Source of the DNA: Nitrospira sp. CG24E
GTDB lineage: Bacteria; Nitrospirota; Nitrospiria; Nitrospirales; Nitrospiraceae
Length of the DNA: 64,000 nt
NCBI GenBank assembly: GCA_002869895.2
Contig: NEWP02000011.1
Location: 1-64,000, forward strand
Direction: 5' to 3'
Shown here: piece by piece, positions 8,886 through 16,001 of the stretch
Position numbering within the stretch: the stretch's first letter is position 1
Layout: each line of letters begins with the position of its first letter
The notes under the pieces: generated by a model
What the model was told of the DNA's origin: nothing
What the model saw: the letters and a program-made list of their open reading frames with translations, nothing else
Databases searched by the model: none
Made by a program: the position numbers and the translations under genes

Positions 8886-8893
8886 CAGGCTGG

Positions 8894-8918
8894 CCTGACC
8901 GTAGGAACTGGGGTCAGG
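8894..8918 (+). terminator. Hairpin after the methyltransferase
   Basis: CCTGACC and GGTCAGG pair around a 10-nt loop just after the stop codon. The GGGGTCAGG half also occurs at 11185, so it may be a REP-like remnant rather than a true terminator; no clean T tract follows. Confidence 0.35.
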
Positions 8919-9184
8919 TCTTGTAATCCAACATTTTGCGGCGCGGGATGGGGCAGCCTGCCAGTTCGTCATTCGTCTCTCCCCTCTCGTCGTTCGTGAA
9001 TTGTAAGCGAGACAAGCAAGACGTGCGCGACTCGCAGAGATGAAGCTTCCAACCCGTCCTGCGAGTCTCGCGAGTCCCGCTGAATAACGAGATACGCTTC
9101 ACGAGCGACGGTCTTCGCGCTGGCTTCTTTGCTGGATGCCCAGCCCGCCTTGTGGGAACGGCAGAAAAATGATACCGTGCCCCT

Positions 9185-9370
9185 ATGACCCAGCTCGCCC
9201 AGAAACTTGACAAAAAACTCGCCAGCTGATGGCCTGAAGTCGCGCCTCAAGTGGAGCAGATCGTGGCCGACGTGATCGAATTGACCGACACCGACACACT
9301 GGACCTGCTGCCCTCACGGGCCGTTGTGCAAGAAGTCCTCGATGCCCTCGATGAACGCCAAGCTGGGTGA
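9185..9370 (+). pseudogene. Broken antitoxin gene (partner of MazF-like toxin)
   Basis: A 61-codon frame reads MTQLAQKLDKKLAS, then an in-frame TGA (9227-9229), then WPEVAPQVEQIVADVIEL and continues to the TGA at 9368. The last 20 bp overlap the start of the MazF-like frame, the usual antitoxin-toxin arrangement. A single base change would restore the frame. Without readthrough only 14 residues are made; a downstream GTG restart is possible. I infer an antitoxin from position and size, not from a recognised fold. Confidence 0.5.
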
Positions 9371-9669
9371 GATCTGGCTGGCCGATCTCGGGCTAGCTGC
9401 CAAAACCAGACCTGTTCTCATTATCTCCCATCACGATCCAGAAGCCCCCCCGTGCACTCCTCATTTACTTTCCACTGACCACCCAACACCGTGGCAGTCG
9501 CTATGAAGTGCCCGTGGGACCCCTTCCGTTCTTACATCAACCGTCCGTCGTGAACGTGCAAGGCATCGGAACTTTGGTCGCACCTCGGTCGGAACGCAGG
9601 CTGGGACAACTTCCAAATAAGACCATGATTAAGGTCAAAGACGCCATTCGCTTTGCCTTGGATCTCTAG
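9351..9669 (+). pseudogene. Frameshifted MazF/PemK-like toxin
   Basis: The frame starts MNAKLGEIWLADLG and LAAKTRPVLIIS, the N-terminal strands of MazF/PemK ribonucleases, and then hits a run of seven C (9445-9451). Removing one C joins it to RALLIYFPLTTQHRGSRYEV, then VNVQGIGTLV and a KVKDAIRFALDL tail, giving an intact toxin of about 105 residues. As written, the product stops at 9506 without the C-terminal half. A homopolymer slip or a sequencing error could both explain this; the upstream antitoxin is also broken. Confidence 0.72.
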
Positions 9670-9673
9670 CCAA

Positions 9674-9808
9674 CACGGGTTTCGACTGGCAGCGTATCTC
9701 CAGCATGACCTGTCGCTTACCGGCCTTGTTGCCTGGGCTGAACCCGCCATGATGGAGGGCAAATTTGATCCTCAACACTTCACGGCTATCGGCGATTTAG
9801 TCGGTGCC
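9674..9808 (+). pseudogene. Fragment of an unknown small protein
   Basis: About 45 codons (LAAYLQHDLSLTGLVAWAE, then MMEGKFDPQHFTAIGDLVG) have the composition of a real helical protein but no start of their own; the nearest ATG lies within the broken MazF gene, and the sense is lost after GDLVG. It is probably the N-terminal part of a protein whose end was deleted. I do not recognise the family. Confidence 0.3.
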
Positions 9809-9844
9809 ACGATGAAGCGGACAGAAACAGAGGTTGACCACCGT

Positions 9845-10141
9845 TCAGTTTCTTCGGCTAGGGTCGCTGAGCAACGCCTGTAATTCCTCGTAGACCGACC
9901 GGCGTGCTCCGACAAACACGACGTCGATCGTTGCCCCTTGATCGTTGATACGATAGATAATTCGGTAGGTGCGCACACGAAAAGACCTGTATCCGTCGAG
10001 GTCGAAATGCAAGGGGTGCCCGGCCAGCGGAGACTCACACACTTCTCGAATACCTTGTTTGATGTCTGACTTAATGTGCGGGTGTAGCCTTCGGATCAGC
10101 GCTGCTGCCTCGGATGTGTACCGAGCCCGAAACTTCTTCAT
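9845..10141 (-). CDS. RelE/ParE family toxin
   Basis: 98 residues, typical for the RelE/ParE superfamily. Typical features are the N-terminal FRARYTSEAAALIRRL helix segment, the SPLAGHPLHFDLDGYRSFRV strand region, and TYRIIYRI and ATIDVVFVGARRSVYEEL near the end, as in the RelE-like group that cleaves mRNA on the ribosome or the ParE group that poisons gyrase. It overlaps the preceding antitoxin by 4 bp (ATGA), so the two are translationally coupled. Target type cannot be decided from the sequence. Confidence 0.88.
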   Translation of the reverse strand: MKKFRARYTSEAAALIRRLHPHIKSDIKQGIREVCESPLAGHPLHFDLDGYRSFRVRTYRIIYRINDQGATIDVVFVGARRSVYEELQALLSDPSRRN

Positions 10142-10416
10142 GTCTGATCTTGGCCAAAGACCTTATTGTGCGCAACCCACTTGCCGGCGCGCGCTTGTTT
10201 CAGTGACCGCTTAAGGGACGGCCGGGTCCTCGCGTCGCTCAGTATCTCGATCGTCTCTGTCAATCCTTCGAACTGCTCCATGCTCAGCAGCACGGCAGAG
10301 GGGACCCCGTCCCGAGTAATGGCCACAACCTGGTGCCTCCGTTTGATGTTGCGGACGAGATCAAGGAGCTTGTTTTTTGCCTCCGTGATCGACACAAATT
10401 GATCGACTTGCGCCAT
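10138..10416 (-). CDS. Phd/YefM family antitoxin
   Basis: 92 residues. The N-terminal half is a Phd/YefM DNA-binding domain (VSITEAKNKLLDLVRNI, then QVVAITRDGVPSAVLLSMEQ), and the charged C-terminal part should wrap the toxin. A purine-rich GAAGGAGGCAGCTT precedes the ATG. It is the first gene of the pair with the RelE-like toxin, and such antitoxins normally repress their own promoter, which should lie in 10417-10480. All key parts are intact, unlike the MazEF-like pair 500 bp away. Confidence 0.88.
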   Translation of the reverse strand: MAQVDQFVSITEAKNKLLDLVRNIKRRHQVVAITRDGVPSAVLLSMEQFEGLTETIEILSDARTRPSLKRSLKQARAGKWVAHNKVFGQDQT

Positions 10417-10561
10417 AAGCTGCCTCCTTCATAGGCCAATAACTGGCCATTATATAAGCTAGTCACTACTCGTACAAGGGCAGTGGTAAGGAAAGAGTCT
10501 CTTCCCCTACCCCCCAATACGTAGGATAGCGGTTTCTACGTTGCTGCCGTATTCTCGCACT

Positions 10562-11014
10562 ATGGTGACTAGAATTCAGTCTGTCCAGTGGCGAGCGATT
10601 ATGCAGGGGGTCGCCATCGTATATGGTGTCACCTTCGTATCTGGACTGCTGTTGGCCTTCAGCGGAATTACCCCGCAGACCAATCATGTCGCCTATCCAA
10701 TCCTCGCACTAGTCACGGGAGCGGTGGGAGTGGCGATCGCACTTCGAGTGGCTGAAACGACAAGGCTTTTGTATCTTGTGGCACTTGGTTTCGGAGTCTG
10801 GCTCCTCAGCTCGACCAGCGTGTTGATTGGAGCGCAGACGGTGACTGCATGGCTAGATAGTAGCCTGTTCATCGTAACTACGGTCATCCTCGGACGGCTT
10901 CTCCTGGGAAGAGACCTCGAATCCTTATCCACATCCGACCTCTCTCATTCACGAACGATCTCCAAGAGCAACTCAAATCTACCGGCGCAGCAGAACATGA
11001 GATCGACTCTGTAG
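10562..11014 (+). CDS. Small four-helix membrane protein, unknown
   Basis: About 150 residues from the ATG at 10562 (a TTG at 10541 would add seven). Four hydrophobic segments are clear: GVAIVYGVTFVSGLLLAF, YPILALVTGAVGVAIAL, LLYLVALGFGVWLLSS and LFIVTTVILGRLLLG, followed by a polar Ser/Asn-rich tail of about 30 residues. The layout is like TIGR04086-type or YrzE-like small membrane proteins, but I do not recognise a specific family. No Shine-Dalgarno is obvious. It stands alone. Confidence 0.6.
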   Translation: MVTRIQSVQWRAIMQGVAIVYGVTFVSGLLLAFSGITPQTNHVAYPILALVTGAVGVAIALRVAETTRLLYLVALGFGVWLLSSTSVLIGAQTVTAWLDSSLFIVTTVILGRLLLGRDLESLSTSDLSHSRTISKSNSNLPAQQNMRSTL

Positions 11015-11184
11015 CCAAATAACTTCTGATGCCTCGTTTGAGATATTGTCAGTTTACCTCTCAGCTCTAGGGTCTGCGCCGTATACCCCTCGGGCTGACT
11101 ATTGCATAGACTGCAGATTGGGTCATTCGGATGGGTTAAAAACTGGCAAGGAATCGATCAGGTGCACTGAGACAGAAATGAACT

Positions 11185-11226
11185 GGGGTCAGCCACAGCC
11201 TGACTATCAAGACTGTGCCTGACCCC
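11185..11226. repeat. Inverted repeat with GGGGTCAG arms
   Basis: GGGGTCAGCCACAG and CTGTGCCTGACCCC pair with one mismatch around a 14-nt loop. It lies between the membrane protein gene at 10562 and the minus-strand mini-gene at 11255, both of which end here, and could terminate either. The same half sequence is seen at 8911. Confidence 0.5.
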
Positions 11227-11254
11227 ACCTCGTAAGACCCACTTCGATCAGGGA

Positions 11255-11359
11255 TTATTTCCCTGCAACCATGCCCATGCCCATCGCTAAGACCCCGACC
11301 AGCATGGCGATCGAGACTCCCGCGTATAACATGCCATTGATCAATATCATCGTTGTCAT
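11255..11359 (-). CDS. 34-residue membrane miniprotein
   Basis: A frame of 34 codons starts MTTMILINGMLYAGVSIAML and ends GMVAGK. It is preceded by a strong Shine-Dalgarno (GGGAGGAGG, with 6 nt to the ATG). The product is one uninterrupted hydrophobic helix rich in Met (eight residues) and Gly. Such leader-strength ribosome sites before tiny hydrophobic frames usually mark real small membrane proteins. Function is unknown. It is transcribed away from the broken sigma-54 activator on the same strand, 309 bp upstream. Confidence 0.6.
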   Translation of the reverse strand: MTTMILINGMLYAGVSIAMLVGVLAMGMGMVAGK

Positions 11360-11503
11360 CTGTTCCTCCTCCCTGAGGACCTATTCATCCAAACTCGCCA
11401 GAATGATGAGTTGAAACGTCCTTGCTGTCATGTCGGCTACAGCACAAGCCGTGCCATTCAATATTTGCTCGAATATAATCACTAACCTATTGAAATACTG
11501 AGA

Positions 11504-11600
11504 CTGAATTTTTATCTTTCGAAAAATTCAGTACGAGGGCCTAAGCTACCCCCACGATAGTTCGTGGGCAGTCGTGGGCGCACCCACGATGAATCGTGGG
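11504..11600. promoter_or_regulatory. Cluster of three hairpins/palindromes
   Basis: Three structures lie in the gap 11360-11667. A perfect 10-bp stem CTGAATTTTT/AAAAATTCAG spans 11504-11531. CCCACGA-TAGT-TCGTGGG spans 11551-11568, and the palindrome CCCACGAT-GA-ATCGTGGG spans 11583-11600, with a further CGTGGG half-site between them. The first looks like a bidirectional terminator for the sigma-54 gene; the two CCCACGA palindromes could be operators or a second terminator. The rest of the gap shows nothing. Confidence 0.45.
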
Positions 11601-11667
11601 CTGCTGATTTTGGCTGAGTAGATGTCGGGAAAGATATTCGACGGTAAGAAAAGACGTTCTATTTTCT

Positions 11668-12976
11668 TCAGCCGGCAGCCGGTCGCTTCATTCCAAACTG
11701 CTTCATTCGGCTGCGCAATGTGCTGGGAGGAATCCCCAAGCGGGCAGCAGCGCCATCGGAACCTTCGATGTGCCAATCAGTAAGCGTGAGGGTCTGCAGA
11801 ATATGCTTCCGTTCAAGTTCTTTAAGGCCTGCCGGAGGCGAGGCGCCGTTGGAGACGGAGACCTGCGAGCCTAAAATCTGCTCATCCACACGCAACAGAG
11901 GTCCATGAGAAAGAATGAGCGCCCGCTCGATCACATTTTCCAGCTCACGGACGTTGCCGGGCCAGGTATAGCGCATCAACCCCTCTAGAGATTTTTGATC
12001 GATATCCTTGCACGAACGATTGAACTTTACACAGTATTGCCTGATGAAGTGCCGGGCCAATTCTGGGATATCCTCCCCCGATTTCGTCCAAAAATAGACT
12101 GCCCCCATGAGCCAATTCAAAGCGGCCCTCGCGGGCTCGGTCGGCTCCGGTAAATGCGCCTCGTTCATGCCCAAACAATTCGCTTTCGACCAACCCGGCC
12201 GGGAAGGCGGCACAGTTGACCCGCACCAGGGGCTTCCGATGCCGCGGACTCCAATCATGGATCGCTTGCGCAATCAGTTCCTTGCCGGTTCCAGTCTCAC
12301 CCAAAATGAGCACAGTTGTAGGAGTCGGCGCAGCCTCTCGTGCAAGAGTTATCACAGTCTGAAAGGCCAGGCTCTTCCCCAGCAAGGAGTCGCTGTTCTT
12401 CGTGAGTTTCAGTTCTTCGATCAAGTAAACGTTTTCTTTGTCCAGTTGGGCGCGTAGCTGATCGATCTGTTCGTAGGCCTGAACATGATCGATCGCATAG
12501 GCTATTTGCATCGCCACTTGCGTTAGAAACTCAAGGTCCCCCGGGTCCGGCACTCCTGATTCGATGCTGCCGATATTGAGAATGCCTAGACACTTGTCTC
12601 CCACTAGCAGAGGGAGATTGATGATTCTTCCAAGGCCTTCTTGCACATACATTTTGTCTTCAGGAAAGACTTGCACCCGTTTCAGCTCAGGACGGCAGTG
12701 GACTATTTTGTGATCGTAGGCCCATCCCATCCCGCTTCCGACACGTGGGATCACGGCATCGCGTTGGAGTACCACCTGCGTCATTGTCGTAGCAAAAACA
12801 TAAAACCTGAACCCATCGACCTCGGGATCGTAGAGAGTGACCGTCGCCCTTGCCCAGGGAATCACCTTGGTGATCTCAGCGGTAATCGCTTCCCACAGGC
12901 TGTGCATCACGCGCTGCGAATTGAGCACCACAGCGACAGCCAAGAGGGCTCGATAGTTTACTTCAATCCGATCCAT
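11668..12976 (-). pseudogene. Sigma-54 activator (GAF-AAA+-Fis) with internal deletion
   Basis: Reading from the ATG at 12976 (Shine-Dalgarno GAGG; the in-frame extension to 13048 is repeat DNA): a GAF sensor domain (residues about 5-170), then the AAA+ domain with Walker [12 protein letters not shown], the loop [13 protein letters not shown] and Walker [10 protein letters not shown]. There the frame jumps directly into [15 protein letters not shown] of the other frame, followed by [11 protein letters not shown] and a Fis-type helix-turn-helix. About 70 codons normally found between DEIG and REDIP (sensor I, R finger) are missing, and the frame is lost at about 12072-12081. The product cannot be a working activator. 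Confidence 0.82.
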
Positions 12977-13001
12977 GGGATTTCCTCGCACTCTCTTACC
13001 A

Positions 13002-13144
13002 GAAGGCTGTTGAGAAAGTTCGCCAGCGTCGTTCCCTGCCTCCGCCAAAGCACTTCGCGCAGGCAGGTCGCATCCTTCAGACCCTCAACGTACCACAAGG
13101 GTACGCCTCGGGCCTTCACTCGCTGCGGCCTTGCTGGACAGCCT
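13002..13144 (-). repeat. Hairpin element, family 2, copy with internal insertion
   Basis: On the minus strand: outer arm AGGCTGTCCAGCAAGGCCGC, the hallmark GCGTACCC-TTGT-GGTACGTTGAGG, then AACGACGCTGG and the closing arm ending CTCAACAGCCT. The same order is found at 25711-25816 and 55011-55132, but this copy carries about 30 extra bases. It abuts the start of the broken sigma-54 gene and causes a false N-terminal extension of its frame. Confidence 0.7.
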
Positions 13145-13182
13145 GCTAAGTAAATTGAATCACAGCCACACACTTATGTCTA

Positions 13183-13365
13183 TCACTTCCCAGCGGAAAT
13201 CTCGATCCTCCGATAGATCATGCGCGAGCGACCATTCGACTCAGCCCAGAGGTAGCCGAATAGGCCCTTGCCGAGATAGGGCTGAGTAGCTCGTAAAAAG
13301 GGAAGCGGAAACAACCAGTCCCTGCGCGGTCTTACTCGTAGAACGCGCAGGGCAGTGAAGAGCAA
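13183..13365 (-). other. Doubtful open frame, possible gene remnant
   Basis: About 60 codons (LLFTALRVLRVRPRRDWLFP and FLRATQPYLGKGLFGYLW) read like part of a real protein but lack an ATG or ribosome site; the frame opens about 13470 after a stop. A hairpin CCTGCGCG/CGCGCAGG is inside it. I cannot name a family. The rest of 13366-13559 shows no gene. Confidence 0.25.
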
Positions 13366-13574
13366 CCAGGTCTTTCCCTCCGGGGACAGGAGCGGACCGG
13401 AATAGGCTGCGGATTGGCTGACAATTTCAAGAGCTAGAAGAGGGCAAAAGATTGAACAGGCAGCAGAGATTCAAGTAGACTGACCTCCCAGCAAATGCTC
13501 AGACTACCGTACAGTAATAGGCAACAGCCCACAGCCAACCGACTATTAGAATCGACGAGGTGAGGGTGTCCGGC

Positions 13575-13922
13575 ATGAGCGACGATGACCAGATCTTGAG
13601 GGCTTACGCCACCATCACCTCGATTCGGGCCAACGTCCCTGAGCGCCATGAAGTGGAGGAACGGTGGGTCAAGGAGTTCAATAGCGCGATCGAAAAACTT
13701 GAGCGGTCGCTGAACATCGATCTGCAGGAATTCAAGGTTCCTCAAGATGCGCTCAAACGATTTGTCGCTTCATGCAACAGCCTGACGAATGACGTGACCT
13801 ACCTCGAAGGTCTATGGTGCGAACGGGCTATTCTGATGCAGAAGCTCGACTCAGTACTGGTCTACTTCACGGGTCTACAGGACCGGGAAGAAAATCCGAT
13901 CGGTTTTCGGCCCTTCAAATAG
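13575..13922 (+). CDS. Hypothetical helical protein
   Basis: 115 residues from the ATG at 13575, chosen because AGGTGAGGG lies nine bases upstream; a GTG 15 bp earlier is possible. The protein is acidic, soluble and predicted mostly helical (HEVEERWVKEFNSAIEKLER), with two Cys and no recognised motif. The reading frame is clean with the codon choice of neighbouring genes. It precedes the folB fusion by 116 bp on the same strand. Confidence 0.6.
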   Translation: MSDDDQILRAYATITSIRANVPERHEVEERWVKEFNSAIEKLERSLNIDLQEFKVPQDALKRFVASCNSLTNDVTYLEGLWCERAILMQKLDSVLVYFTGLQDREENPIGFRPFK

Positions 13923-14038
13923 CCTCTATACCCCAGGCCAATCTCTAACCCTGTTCCGCTTCGTTCACGTTCCTCTCTTTCCGCACCCCATTGAACTATA
14001 AGTTGACAGCTGGAAATCCAATCCTTGAGAATGCCCCC

Positions 14039-14989
14039 ATGGCTGGAAAGATTATCATCGAGCGGTTGGAATTTCAGGGAAATTGCGGCGTGACCCTGGG
14101 GGAGCGTCGGCGACATCAGCCATTGGCGATAGACCTGGAACTGGAGTGCCAGACCGAGCCGGCTGCAACGTCGGATAACATCCGCCAAGCGGTCGACTAT
14201 GCCCAAGTAGCAGATCGCGTGATTGAGGTCGGAACAACACAGGATTGCGCGCTCCTTGAAACATTTGCGGAACGTCTCCTCACCATGCTCTTTTCAGAGT
14301 TTCCTATCGAACGCGCCAAGATTTGGGTACGGAAACTTGCGCCTCCACTAAAACATGCCACCGGCTCGGTGGGTGTGCAACTCGAACGATCGCGTCTGTC
14401 TCACCAGATTCAGGATGCGGGGCCGACTCCGGCTCAGTTTCTGACTCAGCAGCTCCATCGCTTGCCGAAAGGCAAGGCACTCGATGTTGCAGCCGGGTCT
14501 GGACGCCACTCGCTCTATCTGGCCTCGCATGGCTACCATGTCGATGCGATGGACCGAGACGAACAGGCCATGGCCCAGCTCGCTGTGACAGCCACGCGGC
14601 AAAATTTTCCCAATCTCCATGTCCGGACGATAGACCTCGAACGGGCGACCGACGAACGGACTGAATTTCCGAAACACGAATATGACGTGATCCTCGTATT
14701 TTTCTATCTCCACCGCGCACTCTTTCCCTCGCTCATCGAATCCCTGAAGCCCAACGGAGTCTTGATCTGCGAAACCTTCACTATCGACAACTATCTGCGC
14801 CATCACCATCCTCGCCGGTGGGAATTTTGTCTGGCGCAGAATGAATTGCTCCGGCTCACATCGACACTCAACGTATTGTCCTACGACGAAGGCGAACACA
14901 ACGGTAGTCATGGACCAGGCTCTGCCTATACTGCGCAACTCGTTGCCCAACAGGCGGGTACCGGGAGCCTCTCGCACGAGTCGTCATGA
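14039..14989 (+). CDS. FolB (dihydroneopterin aldolase)-methyltransferase fusion
   Basis: 316 residues. Residues 1-118 match dihydroneopterin aldolase: IIIERLEFQGNCGVTLGER, the CALLETFAERL segment with the substrate-binding Glu, and PPLKHATGSVGV with the catalytic Lys region. FolB converts 7,8-dihydroneopterin to 6-hydroxymethyl-dihydropterin in folate synthesis. Residues 125-316 are a class I SAM methyltransferase of the TehB/UbiE kind, with motif I ALDVAAGSGRHS (about 146-157), acidic AMDRDE and YDVILVFFYLHR. The two domains share one frame without a stop. It overlaps the PHP gene by 4 bp (ATGA). The methyl acceptor is unknown; a pterin is a tempting guess only. Confidence 0.82.
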   Translation: MAGKIIIERLEFQGNCGVTLGERRRHQPLAIDLELECQTEPAATSDNIRQAVDYAQVADRVIEVGTTQDCALLETFAERLLTMLFSEFPIERAKIWVRKLAPPLKHATGSVGVQLERSRLSHQIQDAGPTPAQFLTQQLHRLPKGKALDVAAGSGRHSLYLASHGYHVDAMDRDEQAMAQLAVTATRQNFPNLHVRTIDLERATDERTEFPKHEYDVILVFFYLHRALFPSLIESLKPNGVLICETFTIDNYLRHHHPRRWEFCLAQNELLRLTSTLNVLSYDEGEHNGSHGPGSAYTAQLVAQQAGTGSLSHESS

Positions 14990-15843
14990 GCAGCCTCGAC
15001 CTCCATCTTCATACGACCCATTCCGATGGAAGCCTCACGCCGGCTGAGGTGCTCAGACTCGCCCACAAGGTAGGGGTCACAGCTTTGGCCATTACGGACC
15101 ACGACATTGTGTCCGGTATTCCCGAAGCCTTAGCTGCCGGAGCGGAGGTGGGAATTGAAATCATTCCCGGCGTGGAAATCAGCTCCCACATCGGCAACAG
15201 CGAGCTTCATATCCTCGGCTATTGCATTCAGTGGGAAGACCCGGAGCTGAATCAACGCTTGGCTGCCTTGCGCGAGAGCCGGCACAGCCGCAATCCCCAG
15301 ATCGTCGAACGGCTGCGCTCATTGGGGCTGGACGTGACTTATGAAGAAGTGCGGGCTCTGGCCGGCACAGATTCGGTCGGCCGACCGCATATTGCGCGGC
15401 TCTTGATGGACAAAAAGTATGTGACGTCTGCCAAGGATGCCTTTGACCGATATCTGGCAGAAGGGCGCCCTGCTTATGTGGCGCGTGAACTACCCAAGCC
15501 GGCGGATGCTATCGCCTGGATCAGAGCCGCTGGCGGGGTCGCTGTGTTGGCCCATCCAACTTGGGCCAAGGTATCCGGAGAAGGACTGAACGGCCTCCTG
15601 ACGACATTGAAAGCTGAAGGCCTTGGCGGCATCGAAGTCCACTACAGTACCCACACAAAACGTCAGACGACGGAATACCTCGATCTGGCCAAGCGGTTAC
15701 ATTTATTGGTCACCGGGGGCAGCGATTTCCACGGCGTCACCAAGCCGGACATTGAAGTCGGTAGAGGCCGGGGCGATTTGAAAGTTTCCACAAAACTGCT
15801 CGATCCACTCAAGAAGGCAGCCCTCTCCGGCACTCATTCATAG
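14986..15843 (+). CDS. PHP-domain phosphoesterase (RNase AM/YciV-like)
   Basis: 285 residues. The metal-binding PHP motifs are intact: H7-L-H9 and D14 in LHLHTTHSDG, ITDHD about residue 38-42, PGVEIS, an AHPTW motif (near 187) and GSDFHG near the end. The layout is that of the YciV/TrpH group, whose E. coli member (RNase AM) is a 5'-3' exonuclease that also hydrolyses 3',5'-nucleoside bisphosphates such as pAp. The ATG overlaps the folB-fusion stop, so both are translated from one mRNA. Specific substrate is inferred from the family. Confidence 0.88.
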   Translation: MSSLDLHLHTTHSDGSLTPAEVLRLAHKVGVTALAITDHDIVSGIPEALAAGAEVGIEIIPGVEISSHIGNSELHILGYCIQWEDPELNQRLAALRESRHSRNPQIVERLRSLGLDVTYEEVRALAGTDSVGRPHIARLLMDKKYVTSAKDAFDRYLAEGRPAYVARELPKPADAIAWIRAAGGVAVLAHPTWAKVSGEGLNGLLTTLKAEGLGGIEVHYSTHTKRQTTEYLDLAKRLHLLVTGGSDFHGVTKPDIEVGRGRGDLKVSTKLLDPLKKAALSGTHS

Positions 15844-15867
15844 CTCGTATCTCGTTGCTCGCAGTTT

Positions 15868-15906
15868 CTGGTTGCGAGTTTCGAGTTTCACGTTTCACGC
15901 GAAACG
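15868..15906. repeat. TTTCACG-type short repeats
   Basis: GAGTTTCGAGTTTCACG followed by TTTCACGCGAAACG: a heptamer-like ACGTTTC motif is repeated and partly palindromic. Similar arrays stand at 48808-48834 and 53120-53152, always in spacers beside a gene end. Confidence 0.5.
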
Positions 15907-15940
15907 AAGCTCGCCTCACTGATCGTTATCCCTCAATTCA

Positions 15941-15968
15941 TTGACTCTCCTATCCCATCCGCTACACT
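15941..15968 (+). promoter_or_regulatory. Sigma-70-type promoter of the kinase gene
   Basis: TTGACT and TACACT are separated by 16 bp, placing a transcription start about 15975, 27 bp before the ATG at 16002. This supports that start over an in-frame ATG/ATT region upstream. Confidence 0.5.
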
Positions 15969-16001
15969 TTGAGACATTCACAGACATCCCTACAGATTCT
16001 T

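Noticed and set aside
13330-13360. AGAACGCGCAGG hairpin resembling a family 1 core
   Set aside because: Only about 16 bases match and the GCTCGTTCG half and arms are missing; chance similarity or a decayed trace.
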